Origin: Deinococcus sp. HSC-46F16 | GTDB lineage: Bacteria > Deinococcota > Deinococci > Deinococcales > Deinococcaceae | Direction: 5' to 3' | Length of the DNA stretch: 64,000 bases | Assembly (NCBI RefSeq): GCF_024171495.1 | Contig: NZ_JALJZW010000001.1 | Location: 372,001 to 436,000 of the forward strand | Notes under the pieces: generated by a model | Databases searched by the model: none | The model's input: only the letters and a program-made list of their open reading frames with translations | What the model was told of the DNA's origin: nothing | In this document: positions 38,221-54,266 of the stretch, one piece after another | Layout: every line of letters starts with the position of its first letter | How positions within the stretch are numbered: the stretch's first letter is position 1 | Program-made: the position numbers and the translations under genes

Positions 38221-38421
38221 ATGAGCGACGACAAGAAGAAGTCCGGCGACGAGAAGACCATGACCCGCCACGGCGAGTGGACCCCCGAGACCTCCGAGGC
38301 GGCGGCCCGCGAGGTCGAGCGGCTGGCAAGCGAGAATCCCTTCGACACGGAGGCGGCCACCGAGAGCACGGACAAGACGCACCTCAACCCGCCGCCGGAA
38401 CGGTTGGGCGGGGACCACTAG
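38221..38421 (+). CDS. Small acidic, disordered-looking protein downstream of herA
   Basis: This 66-residue protein consists almost only of charged and small residues ([20 protein letters not shown], then [20 protein letters not shown] and a Pro-rich end). One amphipathic helix (about 24-38) is likely. There are no cysteines and no membrane segment. AAGGAGAGGG at the right distance supports translation from ATG 38221. It lies 11 bases after herA and before the terminator, so it is the third gene of the nurA-herA operon. Function unknown; a small partner or stress protein is possible. Confidence 0.7.
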   Translation: MSDDKKKSGDEKTMTRHGEWTPETSEAAAREVERLASENPFDTEAATESTDKTHLNPPPERLGGDH

Positions 38422-38431
38422 TCCAAGGAAG

Positions 38432-38459
38432 AGGGCCGGAGGCAGAAGCGTCCGGCCCT
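38432..38459. terminator. Bidirectional hairpin terminator
   Basis: AGGGCCGGA and TCCGGCCCT form a 9 bp perfect stem between the convergent herA operon and the ygiC-like gene. Confidence 0.65.
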
Positions 38460-38472
38460 TCTGCGTAGAAGC

Positions 38473-39636
38473 TCAGTCCGGTATCACCACATGCGGCGCG
38501 AAGGTCGCCCGGTTGTCCGTCACGCGGCCCCGGCCCTCGCGGATGCCCATTCCGCACACCTCGTCCCCGGCGACCCAGACGCCCAGGACCGGGTAGCGGG
38601 GGCCGTCGCCCGCCGGGAAGGTGGGCAATTCCACGTAAGCCTGTTCCACCAGCGGCAGGTCGCCGTAGGCCCCCGCCGTGGCCGCCTCGCCGGGCAGTTG
38701 CACATTCTGCCCCTCGCGCGAGTAGAGGGGCTTGCGAACCACATTTGCCCCCAGTCGCCCCGGCGTCAGCGAGGCAGGGAGGACCAGCCCGGAGTCCGGG
38801 TAACGCTCGTGCAACAGCGCGAGCAAGCCCTTGCTGGACGTGACCGCCTTCCACAGCGGCTCGATAAAGCGGGTCTGGGTGGTCGCCAGGAAGGAACTGT
38901 CGCGCGACTCCCAGGCGTACTCGAAGGGCCACAGCCACATCAGGTTCCGGATGGGCAGCGTCCAGGTGTCCAGCAAGAACGGCTCCTGGGGGCTGGTCCC
39001 CACCTCGTCCGCCGCCAGGAAGGAGCCGGTAACGCCCGCCGCCCCCGCGAGGTCGCGCAGGTAGGTCACGGTGGCGATGTCCTCGACATCCCGCGCCGAG
39101 CTGAAGTGCGCCTGGGTCACGCCCCGCTCGCGCACGAGGTAGGCCCACTGCTCGCCCAGTCCCTCGTGGATCGTGTTCCACTGGCCCGTCCCGGCGGGCA
39201 GCTCGCCGCGCTCCAGCCGGTCTTCCAGCCACTGCCACTGGCACACCGCCGCCTCGACCAGGCTGGTCGGCGTCTGCGCGTTGACCTCCAGCAGCCGCGC
39301 TCGCCCGCGCCCGTCATACGCGAGGTCGAGCCGCATGTAGAGCGTCGGGTCGTCCCGGTCCCATGACTCACGCACCGCCGGGTGCAGAAAGGCAGGAATG
39401 CCGAGTTCGCCCAGCCGCCCGCCCTCAATGGCCACGCCCGTCGTCTCCAGCACCATGTTCGTGAGGTCCTGCGCGTCCCGTTTCAGCTCCTCAATCTGGC
39501 CGGGCGTGAAAGCGTAGTAGCCTTCCTCGCCCCAGTAGGGGACCGGGTGTTCGGGGGTGGGGGCGTACCACGTCATGCCGACCTCTTGCAGGCGGGTTTC
39601 CCAGTTCGGGCGGGGGAGGAGGGTGCGGCGTTGCAT
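38473..39636 (-). CDS. Glutathionylspermidine synthase-like ATP-grasp protein (YgiC family)
   Basis: This 387-residue protein matches the C-terminal synthetase half of glutathionylspermidine synthase, as in E. coli YgiC/YjfC. Landmarks are YYAFTPGQIEELKRDAQDLT, MRLDLAYDGRGRARLLEVNA, QTPTSLVEAAVCQWQWLEDR, the nucleotide-site VRKPLYSREGQNVQL, and a late VLGVWVAGDEVCGMGIREG. It should ligate a carboxylate to an amine with ATP; the true substrates of the short family are not established. The upstream gene is YgiB-like, the same arrangement as E. coli ygiBC. Confidence 0.88.
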   Translation of the reverse strand: MQRRTLLPRPNWETRLQEVGMTWYAPTPEHPVPYWGEEGYYAFTPGQIEELKRDAQDLTNMVLETTGVAIEGGRLGELGIPAFLHPAVRESWDRDDPTLYMRLDLAYDGRGRARLLEVNAQTPTSLVEAAVCQWQWLEDRLERGELPAGTGQWNTIHEGLGEQWAYLVRERGVTQAHFSSARDVEDIATVTYLRDLAGAAGVTGSFLAADEVGTSPQEPFLLDTWTLPIRNLMWLWPFEYAWESRDSSFLATTQTRFIEPLWKAVTSSKGLLALLHERYPDSGLVLPASLTPGRLGANVVRKPLYSREGQNVQLPGEAATAGAYGDLPLVEQAYVELPTFPAGDGPRYPVLGVWVAGDEVCGMGIREGRGRVTDNRATFAPHVVIPD

Positions 39637-39741
39637 CAGGACCCCTGCGGGGCCGAGTGACGGCCCCTGACCGAAGACAGGCCAGAGATAAAGGCGCAGC
39701 GTTCTTCGCCTAGGACACGCTGAAATCGCAGACTCATCCCG

Positions 39742-40134
39742 TTAGCCGCCGTAGCTCGCGCTGCCGGAACTGCTCGCGCGGCCCGTGCTGGTGAATCCGC
39801 CCCGGCTGACCCCCGGCGCCTTGAAGGAGGTCGTCTTGCCCGAGCGGGTGTCGTAGGTCAGGCCGGTGGGGGCCACCCGCCCCGAGGAGGTGTAGCCCAC
39901 GTAGCGGGTCAGGCCCGAGGCCAGCCAGATATAGGGACCGTAAAAGCCGCCGCTGGTCTTCTGACAGGGGTTTTGCAGGCCGCGCTGAATCGCGTCCTGA
40001 TTTGCAAGGCGGCACTGCTCGTAGGAGGTGTACTTGGTCCGCTTGTAGCGGTCCAGGTCAAGGTCGTCGTCGCCGCAGGCCGCGAGGACGGCGGGCAGCG
40101 CCGCGAGGAGGGGGAGGTGAAAGGCTTTGCGCAT
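39742..40134 (-). CDS. YgiB-like lipoprotein
   Basis: This 130-residue protein begins with a lipoprotein signal whose lipobox is LAAC (MRKAFHLPLLAALPAVLAAC), followed by an acidic GDDDLDLDRYKR. The mature part has a cysteine motif (YEQCRLANQDAIQRGLQNPC), a GFYGPYIW segment and a Gly/Ser-rich tail with VSRGGFTSTGRASSSGSAS. This matches the DUF1190/YgiB pattern of an N-terminal Cys-rich region and an SRGGFG tail, though shorter than E. coli YgiB. It lies 105 bases upstream of the ygiC-like gene in the same direction. Envelope location is predicted. Confidence 0.7.
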   Translation of the reverse strand: MRKAFHLPLLAALPAVLAACGDDDLDLDRYKRTKYTSYEQCRLANQDAIQRGLQNPCQKTSGGFYGPYIWLASGLTRYVGYTSSGRVAPTGLTYDTRSGKTTSFKAPGVSRGGFTSTGRASSSGSASYGG

Positions 40135-40192
40135 ATCTCTCTTGTACGGGAGAAGTGGGGTCCGGGTTGCGGCGGGGCTTCCACGGACCGCC

Positions 40193-40219
40193 ATGCAACA
40201 GGTCGGAATGCAACAGGTC
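40193..40219. repeat. Tandem 12-base direct repeat between divergent genes
   Basis: ATGCAACAGGTC occurs at 40193-40204 and again at 40208-40219 (period 15). It lies between the divergent ygiB-like and aminotransferase genes and could be two regulator half-sites. Confidence 0.5.
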
Positions 40220-40327
40220 TGAACTGTCATCACTTCGAAAAGGCGCTGGGCTGACCCGCCCCTCTGGACACTCCCGCCGGATTGCTCACCCGCAGCCCCT
40301 ACACTGACGGGGAGACAAGGAGGATTC

Positions 40328-41572
<1,245 letters not shown>

Positions 41573-41584
41573 CATTCTCCAAAG

Positions 41585-41617
41585 AAAGAAGCCGGGGCGC
41601 GAGGCTCCGGCTTCTTT
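41585..41617. terminator. Bidirectional intrinsic terminator
   Basis: AAAGAAGCCGG and CCGGCTTCTTT form an 11 bp perfect stem with an A tract on one side and a T tract on the other. It serves the convergent aminotransferase and ABC transporter genes. Confidence 0.8.
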
Positions 41618-41629
41618 TGGTGTGCTCCC

Positions 41630-42382
41630 TTATTCCAGCGTCTCGCGCAGCCGGGCCACGTTGAGCTCCCGCGCCGGGGCATCCAGCGCCACCTCGCCGC
41701 CGCGCAGGGCGACGACGCGCTGCCCCAGTGCCAGCGCCTCGTCGAGGTTGTGGGTCACGAAGACCACTGTGACCTTGCGCGACCACCAGATCGCGAGCAG
41801 TTCGTCGGCCAGCACTGTCCGGGTGCGGTCGTCCAGGGCGCTGAAGGGCTCGTCCAGCAGCAGCAGCCGGGGTTGCAGCGCCAGGGCGCGGGCCAGACTG
41901 ACCCGCTGGCGCTGCCCGCCCGACAGCTCGTGGACCCGCCGCCCGCCGTAGCCTTCCAGCCCGACGAGGCGCAGGGCGTCCCCCACGCGGGCATCCCGCT
42001 CGGCGCGGGCCACCCGGCGCTGTTCCAGCCCGAAGGAGACGTTTCCGGCCACCGTACGCCAGGGAAAGAGGGCCGCCTCCTGCTGCACCAGCGTCAGGCG
42101 GGGGTCCGGTCCGGTGACGGGCGTGTCGCCCAGCAGAATCGTCCCCATCTGCGGGCGCAGAAAGCCCGCCAGCAGCGACAGCAGCGTGCTCTTGCCGCTG
42201 CCCGACGGCCCCACCACGCACAGGAACTCGCCCGCCCGGACCTCCAGGCTCAGCGGCCCCAGGCCCGCTGGGGCGGTCGCCGCGCGGGTGCGCCCGTAGC
42301 GGTAGGTCACCGCGTCCAGCAGCAGGGGCAGGCCCTGGGGGGCGGTAGGGGCAGCAACCGGGGCACTCATGCTGACGGTCAT
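41630..42382 (-). CDS. ABC transporter ATPase, NitT/TauT (SsuB-like) type
   Basis: This 250-residue ATPase energises uptake through the adjacent permease. Visible motifs in order are Walker [10 protein letters not shown] (about residues 58-66), Q-loop [13 protein letters not shown] signature LSGGQRQR, Walker [14 protein letters not shown] and H-loop VTHNLDEA. The PW after the Q-loop and the length fit the nitrate/sulfonate/taurine family. It overlaps the permease gene by 4 bases and is last in the sulfur run. The substrate is inferred from the sat-cysH context to be a sulfur source such as a sulfonate. Confidence 0.88.
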   Translation of the reverse strand: MTVSMSAPVAAPTAPQGLPLLLDAVTYRYGRTRAATAPAGLGPLSLEVRAGEFLCVVGPSGSGKSTLLSLLAGFLRPQMGTILLGDTPVTGPDPRLTLVQQEAALFPWRTVAGNVSFGLEQRRVARAERDARVGDALRLVGLEGYGGRRVHELSGGQRQRVSLARALALQPRLLLLDEPFSALDDRTRTVLADELLAIWWSRKVTVVFVTHNLDEALALGQRVVALRGGEVALDAPARELNVARLRETLE

Positions 42383-43215
42383 TGTGTCACCTCCAGCCCG
42401 TAGTCACGCCGCACCCGGCCCTCCAACGCCCGCAGCAGCGCGTCGAACACGCCGCCGATGATCCCGATGATGATGATGGTCGCCAGCACCAGCGCGACGT
42501 TCGCGGTCGCCCGCCCGACCTCCAACTGCTCCCCGATGGAGGCCACCCCACTGATGAGCAGCTCGCCGCCCACCAGCGCCCGCCACGCGAAGCTCCAAGC
42601 CGTTCGCAAGCCGGTCAGCACGTTGGGCAGCGCGGCGGGCAGCAGCACCCCGGTCGTCATGGAGAGGCCCCGCGCTCCCAGCGTCCGCCCGGCGATGCGC
42701 AAGGCGGGGGGCACGTTCAGCAGCGCTCCCGACACGGCCAGCGCCACCGGGATAAAGCCCTCCAGCACCACCACGAACAGCACCGCCCGCTCGTTCAGGC
42801 CGAAAAAGAGGATGGCGAAGGGCACGAAGGCGATGCTGGGCACGCTCTGGATGCCCGTCAGGTACGCGCCCAGCGTGGACCGCAGCGGCAACCACGCGCC
42901 CATGAGGAGGCCGACGAGGGCGCCGAGCGCCACCGCGATCCCGTACCCGGTGAGCACCCGCCGCAGGCTTCCCGCGATGGCCGAGAGCAATTTGCCGTCC
43001 TGCGGCCCGGTGCCCCACAGGCCGTAGCTGATCTCGGTCCAGACCTGGGACGGACTGGGAAAGACGTAGGGCGGGTAGAGCTTCAGCCCGTCGGTGACCA
43101 GCCACCAGACGCCCAGAATCAGGGCCAGCCCGATCAGTTGCCACGACAGCACCCGCCAGCGCGAGAGCCGGGTGCGGACGGGGGCCGGGTCGGTTCTCGG
43201 CGCCGGAACACTCAT
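42379..43215 (-). CDS. ABC transporter permease, NitT/TauT (SsuC-like) type
   Basis: This 278-residue inner membrane protein has about six hydrophobic helices. It carries the BPD_transp_1 EAA-type loop, here [20 protein letters not shown] with the following [20 protein letters not shown]. These are typical of SsuC/TauC/NrtB permeases. ATG 43215 is chosen because the longer frame has no transmembrane logic and overlaps the solute-binding protein. The start overlaps the binding-protein stop by 4 bases and the stop overlaps the ATPase start by 4 bases. Confidence 0.88.
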   Translation of the reverse strand: MSVPAPRTDPAPVRTRLSRWRVLSWQLIGLALILGVWWLVTDGLKLYPPYVFPSPSQVWTEISYGLWGTGPQDGKLLSAIAGSLRRVLTGYGIAVALGALVGLLMGAWLPLRSTLGAYLTGIQSVPSIAFVPFAILFFGLNERAVLFVVVLEGFIPVALAVSGALLNVPPALRIAGRTLGARGLSMTTGVLLPAALPNVLTGLRTAWSFAWRALVGGELLISGVASIGEQLEVGRATANVALVLATIIIIGIIGGVFDALLRALEGRVRRDYGLEVTQ

Positions 43216-44186
43216 CGCTTGAATCCCAGGTTGACGAAGCTCCGCAGGTCCGGCACGCTGCGGGCGTATCCGGCCTCCACATTCAGGGCGGCGTACTCGG
43301 TGAGCGCGTCGAGGTCCAGCGCGGTCGTGAAGCGGGTGCGGGCCATCGCGCGTTGCAGCGCCCGCACGTCCACCTTCTGCCCGGTCAGCTTGTCCAGTTG
43401 CGCGTTGATCAGCGTGCGGGCCGCCGCCGGGCTGCGGTTCAGGTACGCCACCGCGTCCGCATGCGCCTTCAGGAAGTTCGCCACCAGCGTGGGGTTGGCC
43501 TGCGCGAAGCGGGTGTTCACGATGAGCAGGGTCGTGGGATAGCGCCCGCCGCGCCACACAGTCTTTTCACTGCCGATCATCCGGTGCCCCTGCGCTTGCA
43601 GCAGCGCTCCCCACGGCTCGGGCACCAGCGTGGCGTCCACCCGCTTGCCCGCGAAGGCGGCGGCGATGTCGGCGGGGGCCACGGGCGTCACGACCACGTT
43701 GCCGCCGTCGGTCTGGAGCTTCAGGCCCTCTTCCTTGAGGATGTGGCGCAGGCTGATGTCCTGGGTGTTGCCCAGGCTGGGCACCGCCACGCGCTTCCCG
43801 GCGAGGTCGGCGTAGCTGCGGATGGCGCTGTCCTTGCGGGCGATCAGCACCGCGCCCGCCTCGCTCGCCCCGGCGATGATCTGGAGGGGCATCCCGCGCG
43901 TCGCCGCGTTGATCGCCGGGCCGGGGCCGATATAGGCGATGTCGATCTGACCCGCCGCGAACGCCTCGGTCAGCGTGGTGCCCGAGACGAAGGACCGGGC
44001 GTCGAGCTTGACCTTGTTTCCCAGCGCCTTTTGAAAGGTGCCGCGCTCCAGCCCGATCAGCGCGGGCGCGTGGGTGAGGTTGGGAAAGTAGCCCAGCCGC
44101 ACGGTTGTCGCGCCCTGAGCGGAAGCGACCCCCAGCAGCAGGGCCAGGGCCAGCGTGGAAAGACTTCGGATGTGGATTCGGGTCAT
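43212..44186 (-). CDS. ABC transporter solute-binding protein, SsuA-like
   Basis: This 324-residue exported binding protein has a signal peptide (about 1-25, ending ASAQG) and a periplasmic fold of the NMT1/SsuA type. Landmarks are [60 protein letters not shown] and [22 protein letters not shown] and GNTQD are characteristic of the aliphatic sulfonate/sulfate-ester binding branch. AGGAGGG precedes the ATG. It follows sat by 123 bases on the same strand, which suggests regulation with sulfate assimilation. Confidence 0.88.
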   Translation of the reverse strand: MTRIHIRSLSTLALALLLGVASAQGATTVRLGYFPNLTHAPALIGLERGTFQKALGNKVKLDARSFVSGTTLTEAFAAGQIDIAYIGPGPAINAATRGMPLQIIAGASEAGAVLIARKDSAIRSYADLAGKRVAVPSLGNTQDISLRHILKEEGLKLQTDGGNVVVTPVAPADIAAAFAGKRVDATLVPEPWGALLQAQGHRMIGSEKTVWRGGRYPTTLLIVNTRFAQANPTLVANFLKAHADAVAYLNRSPAAARTLINAQLDKLTGQKVDVRALQRAMARTRFTTALDLDALTEYAALNVEAGYARSVPDLRSFVNLGFKR

Positions 44187-44309
44187 TCGTCCCTCCTGGT
44201 AGGCCCAGTGAACAGGGCAGGCGTGAGAGAGAGTGTCACGTGGCGCACGGTCGTCTTCAGAACGCCTGCGGCGGGCGCAGGCGTGGGATGGGGGTGCTCG
44301 GTGACCGCT

Positions 44310-45482
<1,173 letters not shown>

Positions 45483-45499
45483 GGACAGCCTTTCGGAAT

Positions 45500-45526
45500 C
45501 AGTGGATGAAAAGGGTCAACTATTGG
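45500..45526 (-). promoter_or_regulatory. Promoter/operator-like element before sat
   Basis: On the minus strand this reads CCAATAGTTGACCCTTTT, then CATCCACTG. It resembles the element before sir (ATTGTTGACC, TTTT, CATCTACTG) with a two-base shorter spacer. It lies 18-44 bases before the sat start. Confidence 0.5.
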
Positions 45527-45540
45527 TCGAAAAAAAGAGG

Positions 45541-46304
<764 letters not shown>

Positions 46305-46308
<4 letters not shown>

Positions 46309-46846
46309 GCCGGGTACCCCAGGTGCGCGAGGAGCTGCCGCACCCCCTCTTCCACGCTGATCTGGTCGGTCCGCAGGTGAAGGTCGGGGGTCTCGGGAGC
46401 CTCATAGGGGTCGGAGACGCCCGTGAAGTGCGGAATCTCGCCCGCGATGGCCTTGAGGTACAGCCCCTTCACGTCCCGCTCGGTCACGACCGCGAGCGGC
46501 GCGTCCACGAAGACCTCGGTGGGGGAGGGCAGCGCGGCGAGGACCTCCCGCCGAGTGTCGGCGTAGGGGCTGATCGCGCTGACGAGGACCGTGACTCCAT
46601 GCTTTGCCAGCAGCCCGGCGACGAACGCGATGCGCCGGACGTTGGTGTCCCGGTCGGCCTTCGTGAAGCCCAGCCCCTTGGAGAGGTTCTCGCGCACCGC
46701 GTCGCCGTCCAGGAGTTCCACCGCCACCCCCCGCGCGGCGAGTTCCTCGCGCAGGGCCGAGGCCAGCGTGCTCTTGCCCGCCCCCGACAGCCCAGTAAAC
46801 CACACGACGCGCCCGGTGCCGACCTCCGATCGGTTCAGGGTCGCCG

Positions 46847-46850
<4 letters not shown>
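46305..46850 (-). CDS. cysC: Adenylylsulfate kinase
   Basis: This enzyme phosphorylates APS to PAPS. The 181-residue P-loop kinase has [12 protein letters not shown] (Walker A, about residues 17-28), [18 protein letters not shown] (APS-binding), [49 protein letters not shown] and a lid region [17 protein letters not shown] 46850 overlaps the sir stop by 4 bases, and its stop overlaps the cysH start by 4 bases. The order sir-cysC-cysH-sat is a single coupled block. Confidence 0.95.
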
Positions 46851-48418
<1,568 letters not shown>

Positions 48419-48474
48419 GGGATCACTCCGGGCGTGTAGGGGGTGGGGAGGACTGCCAGGGCAGCCCAGGGTGG

Positions 48475-48520
48475 GAGATACAGTAGATGACAAAACAGGT
48501 CAACAATGTGGGTTGTCTGG
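48475..48520 (-). promoter_or_regulatory. Promoter of the sir operon with overlapping dyad
   Basis: On the minus strand TTGACC (48503-48498) and TATCTC (48480-48475) are spaced by 17 bases. An imperfect dyad CAGACAAC ... GTTGACCTG overlaps the -35 box. This is a natural repressor site for the Rrf2-family protein encoded just upstream. Confidence 0.6.
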
Positions 48521-48548
48521 GGGACAGGCGTTCGGTCTGCGCCCGCGC

Positions 48549-49016
48549 TCACGCGTTCGGCTTGAGCAGGTGCCCCAGGCAGTGCCCGTAACTCACACCC
48601 TGCCGGGCGTCGGTCACGAGGTCTTCCACGCTGAACTCCTGCAAGACGGCCAGCATCGCGTCGCGCATCCGGGTGTAGATGCTGGCGCGGGCGTGGCAGC
48701 GGTCTTCCTCTACGCAGGGTTCGTGCCAGTTCAGGCTGATGCACGAGAGGGGCGCGACCGGGCCGTCGACCGCCCGCACCACCTCGCACAGCGAGATCAG
48801 CCGCGGCTTGCGCGAGAGCGCGTAGCCGCCGCCGATGCCCTTCTTACTCTTGACCACGCCCTTGGCGGTCAGGGCCGCCAGAATCCGCACCAGGTAGGGA
48901 CGGTGGACCCCGGTGGCGTCGCTGATCTCCTCGCTGGACACCCAGCGCCCCAGCTCCTGGGTGCCCAGATACCCCAGCGCCTGAAAGGCGTAGACATCGG
49001 TGGCAGAAAGGCGCAT
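48549..49016 (-). CDS. Rrf2-family regulator with three cysteines
   Basis: This 155-residue winged-helix protein has the Rrf2 DNA-binding domain ([20 protein letters not shown], then [20 protein letters not shown]). A C-terminal dimerisation helix follows. C92, C101 and C107 lie in the loop [21 protein letters not shown], where IscR and NsrR bind an iron-sulfur cluster. It lies immediately upstream of sir in the same direction, so it is a candidate regulator of sulfate assimilation (CymR-like role) or of iron-sulfur supply. The ATG is 6 bases after TACCCT, consistent with a leaderless message. Confidence 0.88.
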   Translation of the reverse strand: MRLSATDVYAFQALGYLGTQELGRWVSSEEISDATGVHRPYLVRILAALTAKGVVKSKKGIGGGYALSRKPRLISLCEVVRAVDGPVAPLSCISLNWHEPCVEEDRCHARASIYTRMRDAMLAVLQEFSVEDLVTDARQGVSYGHCLGHLLKPNA

Positions 49017-49022
49017 GGGGCG

Positions 49023-49028
49023 AGGGTA
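49023..49028 (-). promoter_or_regulatory. Leaderless-type -10 box for the Rrf2 gene
   Basis: TACCCT on the minus strand lies 6 bases before ATG 49016. Confidence 0.5.
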
Positions 49029-49042
49029 TCAGCTTCCGGGGG

Positions 49043-49954
<912 letters not shown>

Positions 49955-49957
49955 GGG

Positions 49958-49963
49958 AGCATA
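49958..49963 (-). promoter_or_regulatory. Leaderless-type -10 box for the DUF1028 gene
   Basis: TATGCT on the minus strand lies 6 bases before ATG 49951. It is 27 bases from the divergent -10 box at 49991. Confidence 0.5.
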
Positions 49964-49990
49964 GCGGCGCCGAGGGTCAGGACTGGGGGC

Positions 49991-49996
49991 TAGGCT
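49991..49996 (+). promoter_or_regulatory. Leaderless-type -10 box for the BKACE-like gene
   Basis: TAGGCT lies 6 bases before ATG 50003, with no Shine-Dalgarno sequence. Confidence 0.5.
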
Positions 49997-50002
49997 GCGG
50001 CC

Positions 50003-50728
50003 ATGCTCCTCAAAGCCTGTCTGAACGGGGACCGCCCGGCGGGAAGTCATCCGGCGCTGCCCGTTACCCCGCTGGAACTCGCCCAGGCTGCGCGGGACGC
50101 GGTGGAAGCGGGTGCCGGGGCACTCCACCTGCATCCCCGCGACGGGGAAGGCCGCGAATCGCTGGAGGATGGGGTGGTGGCCGCCGCGCTGGGGGCGGTG
50201 CGGGCCGCCTGCCCCGGCATTCCCGTCGGCATCTCCAGCGGCTTCTGGATCCTGCCCGACGTGGAGGCCCAACTCGCCGTCGCCCGCGCCTGGACGGTGC
50301 GCCCCGATTTCGTCTCGGTGAACTGGCACGAAGCGCACGCGGTCGCCCTGGCCGAGACCCTCCTCGGTCTGGATGTGGGTGTGGAAGCCGGGGTGTGGAC
50401 CGTGGACGCGGCGCGGGCGTCGCTGGCGTGGCCGGGGCGTGACCGGGCCTTGCGCGTGCTCGTCGAGGTGATGGACCGGGAACCCTCCGGGGCGCGGATG
50501 GAGGCGGCGGCCATTCTTAACCTGTTGGACGGGGCGGACAGAACGCCTCCCCGGCTGCTCCACGGCGCGGGGCCGAGTGCCTGGTCGCTGCTGGAGGAAG
50601 CGGGGCGGCTGGGGCTGGACACCCGCGTCGGTCTGGAAGACACCCTGACCCTCCCGGACGGCACGCCTGCACTGGACAACGCCGACCTCGTCCGGGTCGC
50701 GCGGGCCGTGTTAGCCTCCGCCGGATGA
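50003..50728 (+). CDS. BKACE (DUF849) beta-keto acid cleavage-like protein
   Basis: This 241-residue TIM-barrel protein resembles the 3-keto-5-aminohexanoate cleavage enzyme family. [20 protein letters not shown] begins it, [16 protein letters not shown] carries the zinc-binding His-x-His and Arg, and [18 protein letters not shown] and [10 protein letters not shown] follow, with GVGLED-like [13 protein letters not shown] near the end. Family members cleave beta-keto acids with acetyl-CoA. It is shorter than typical members (about 270-310), so the C-terminal part is compact. The last 4 bases overlap the pyrF start (ATGA). Confidence 0.8.
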   Translation: MLLKACLNGDRPAGSHPALPVTPLELAQAARDAVEAGAGALHLHPRDGEGRESLEDGVVAAALGAVRAACPGIPVGISSGFWILPDVEAQLAVARAWTVRPDFVSVNWHEAHAVALAETLLGLDVGVEAGVWTVDAARASLAWPGRDRALRVLVEVMDREPSGARMEAAAILNLLDGADRTPPRLLHGAGPSAWSLLEEAGRLGLDTRVGLEDTLTLPDGTPALDNADLVRVARAVLASAG

Positions 50729-51537
50729 CCCCGCCACCCACCTTCGCCGCCCTCGTCACCGACCGCACCCGCCGCCTGGGGACCCGGCTGTGCGTGGGAC
50801 TGGACCCCCGCCTGAGCCTTTACCGCGACCCCGCGCATCTGCGGGGGCACACGCTGGACGTGCTGGAGGCGACCGCGCCCTATGCGGCCTGCGTCAAGCC
50901 GCAACTCGCCTTTTTCGAGGCGCTGGGACTTCCCGGCTTCACGCTGCTGGAAGAGGTCTGCGCGGCGGCCCGCACCCTGGGGCTGCCCGTCCTGCTCGAC
51001 GGCAAGCGCGGCGATATCGGCTCCACGGCGGAGGCCTACGCGCAGGGGTGGCTGGCGGGAGGGCACGCGGGCGACGCCCTCACCGTGAATCCCTTCCTGG
51101 GCTTCGGCACGCTGACCCCCTTCGTGGAGGCGGCGCGGGCCAATGGCGGCGCGGTCTTCGTCCTCGTCAAGACGAGCAACCCCGACCAGGCCGACCTCCA
51201 GGGCGGCGGCCTCAGCGAGCGGGTGGCGGCGGAGGTGGCGCGGCTGGGGGCGGAGGAGGAGGGCGAGTATGCCAGCGTCGGCGCGGTCGTGGGCGCCACC
51301 CACCCCGGCGACCTCGCCGCGTTCCGGACTGCCATGCCCCGCGCCCTGCTGCTGCTGCCCGGCCTGGGGGCGCAGGGGGCCGCCGCCGCCGACCTCACCC
51401 CGGCCTTTCACCCCGGCGGGACAGGGGCGCTGGCGAGCGCGAGCCGGGCCGTGCAGTACGCGCAGGGCCTGAGCGTGGTAGCGAGCCGTGACGCGGCCCA
51501 GCGCCTTCGCAACGAACTCAACGCCGCGCTGACCTAG
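50725..51537 (+). CDS. pyrF: Orotidine 5'-phosphate decarboxylase, type 2
   Basis: This enzyme makes UMP in pyrimidine synthesis. The 270-residue protein is of the longer type 2 group. It has [24 protein letters not shown], the catalytic cluster [20 protein letters not shown] with Lys/Asp residues, [31 protein letters not shown] and [16 protein letters not shown]. The four-base overlap with the BKACE-like gene indicates one transcript. No other pyr gene is in the window. Confidence 0.95.
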   Translation: MTPPPTFAALVTDRTRRLGTRLCVGLDPRLSLYRDPAHLRGHTLDVLEATAPYAACVKPQLAFFEALGLPGFTLLEEVCAAARTLGLPVLLDGKRGDIGSTAEAYAQGWLAGGHAGDALTVNPFLGFGTLTPFVEAARANGGAVFVLVKTSNPDQADLQGGGLSERVAAEVARLGAEEEGEYASVGAVVGATHPGDLAAFRTAMPRALLLLPGLGAQGAAAADLTPAFHPGGTGALASASRAVQYAQGLSVVASRDAAQRLRNELNAALT

Positions 51538-51581
51538 CCTCCCTTCACCCGAACCGAGACAAACCTGCCCGCCTCGCCGCG

Positions 51582-51587
51582 CACACT
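51582..51587 (+). promoter_or_regulatory. Putative -10 box for the SDR gene
   Basis: CACACT lies 7 bases before ATG 51595. The following CGGCCC run is shared with the nitroreductase promoter at 55630. Confidence 0.35.
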
Positions 51588-51594
51588 CGGCCCT

Positions 51595-52590
51595 ATGAAG
51601 CCCAAACCGCTGAAGGAACAGGTCATCGTGATCACGGGCGCGTCGAGCGGCATCGGCCTGAGCACGGCGCGGCTGGCGGCGCACGAGGGGGCGCGGCTGG
51701 TCCTGGCCGCCCGCAGCGAGGAAGCCCTGCGGCAACTCGCGGACGAGCTCACGGCGGCGGGCAGGCAGGCCGTCCCCGTCGTGGCCGACGTGAGCCGGGA
51801 GGAGGACGTGGCCCGCATCGCGGAGGTCGCCCAGAGCAGCTTCGGCGGCTTTGACACCTGGGTGAACAACGCGGGCGTGGGGATGTATGGGCGGCTGCTG
51901 GAGTCGGACGTGGAGGACATGCGCCGCCTCTTCGACATCAACTTCTGGGGGGTGGTGTACGGCTCGCGGGTGGCTGTTTCGCACCTACGCGAGCGCGGTG
52001 GCACGCTGATCAATGTGGGGAGCGTGGTGTCCGAGCAGGCGATTCCCCTTCAAGGCGCATACGGGGCCTCCAAGCATGCGGTCAAGGCCTTTACCGACAC
52101 GCTGCGAATGGAGCTGGAGCACGACGGGGTGCCCGTGACCGTCACCCTGATCAAGCCTGGCCCCATCGACACGCCGTTCCCCCTGCACGCCCGTTCGTAC
52201 CTCCCCACCGAGCCCAAGCACGTGCCGCCCGTCTACGCCCCGGAGGTCGTCGCCCGCGCCATCCTGCACGCGGCGGCCAAACCCACCCGTGAACTGTTCG
52301 TGGGGGGCGGCGGCAAGGGCATGGCAGCGTCGGGCATGCTCGCGCCCGCCGCCACCGAGAAGTTGATGGCCGAGGTCGCCCTGCCCGGCATGCAAAGTGA
52401 CCGCCCCCCGCTGCCGGAGGAGGCCCACATCCTCTATCACCCTTCGGGCAAGTTGGAGGAACGCGGCGATTACGACGGCACCGTGCGCGGGACGAGCGCG
52501 TACACGGCCGCCGCTCGGAACCGGGGCCTGATTCTGGGCCTCGCGGGTGTGGCGCTCGCGGCGGTGGCTCTGGGGCGGGCGCGGCGCTGA
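51595..52590 (+). CDS. Short-chain dehydrogenase with C-terminal membrane anchor
   Basis: This 331-residue classical SDR has the cofactor motif ITGASSGIG (13-21), the structural NNAG in [11 protein letters not shown], and the catalytic Ser-Tyr-Lys ([20 protein letters not shown], with YGASK). A substrate-loop [14 protein letters not shown] follows. After the enzyme domain (about 260) a linker leads to a hydrophobic tail, [16 protein letters not shown], followed by RARR, which predicts a C-terminal anchor with the enzyme in the cytoplasm. The substrate is unknown. It stands alone after pyrF with its own promoter-like box. Confidence 0.9.
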   Translation: MKPKPLKEQVIVITGASSGIGLSTARLAAHEGARLVLAARSEEALRQLADELTAAGRQAVPVVADVSREEDVARIAEVAQSSFGGFDTWVNNAGVGMYGRLLESDVEDMRRLFDINFWGVVYGSRVAVSHLRERGGTLINVGSVVSEQAIPLQGAYGASKHAVKAFTDTLRMELEHDGVPVTVTLIKPGPIDTPFPLHARSYLPTEPKHVPPVYAPEVVARAILHAAAKPTRELFVGGGGKGMAASGMLAPAATEKLMAEVALPGMQSDRPPLPEEAHILYHPSGKLEERGDYDGTVRGTSAYTAAARNRGLILGLAGVALAAVALGRARR

Positions 52591-52708
52591 CCTCACGGTG
52601 CCAACTTGAAGAAGTGCTCCAGACGGCGCTCATCCTGTCCGCTTCAGCGGGGCGCAGGGTGGGCGGCGTCCCTTGCGTTCTTCCCCATTCATTCCCACGA
52701 GGTTTCCC

Positions 52709-53728
<1,020 letters not shown>

Positions 53729-53738
53729 AGGGAGGGTC

Positions 53739-54266
53739 TTAGCCCCCGTCGAGCGTGAGGTCGCCGGAGTTGCCCTCGAGAAGTGGTGGAACCTCAAACA
53801 ACACTTTAAACGGTTGTCCGACATTCCCCAGCAGGTTGGAGCCTTTCTCAAAGGTGCAATCCCTGACGACTACCGGCCCCGGAAACCAGTTGTCGAAGAA
53901 ATTGACGAAGCCCCCGAACCGGCACCGCTCCAGGCGGAATTCCGTCGGGGGTTCGTTGTGCCCCCCGCATTGGAAGTCCACGCCCTGCGCGAAGGAGCAG
54001 TGGGCAAAGGTGGCTCCCGCCAGAAAGTAGGTGGCGTAGAAGTCAGCCCACTCAAAGGTGCAGTCCTCCATGACAACGGGCGCGTGGAAGGCCGCGCAGG
54101 TTCCGAGCAGAGACTCGACGTGACAGCGGCGCAGGATGACGGGGGCGCCCACCTGTTGGTCAGGCAGGTCATAGAACCGCAGCTCCCCTGTGATGGTCGC
54201 GTCCTCCACGGGCTGCTCCTGCAAAAGCAGTGCGAGAGCTTCTTCGGCGGGGAGGCGGCGGCTCAT
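53739..54266 (-). CDS. Pentapeptide-like beta-helix protein
   Basis: This 175-residue protein has repeating short strands with a central Phe/Cys/Leu every five or so residues ([45 protein letters not shown]-like [41 protein letters not shown]). This matches a right-handed quadrilateral beta helix of the pentapeptide-repeat type, though irregular. Some members mimic DNA and bind gyrase. Here the stop of the downstream-reading rarA overlaps its start by 4 bases, so it is co-expressed with a replication-recombination ATPase. Function unknown. Confidence 0.7.
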   Translation of the reverse strand: MSRRLPAEEALALLLQEQPVEDATITGELRFYDLPDQQVGAPVILRRCHVESLLGTCAAFHAPVVMEDCTFEWADFYATYFLAGATFAHCSFAQGVDFQCGGHNEPPTEFRLERCRFGGFVNFFDNWFPGPVVVRDCTFEKGSNLLGNVGQPFKVLFEVPPLLEGNSGDLTLDGG

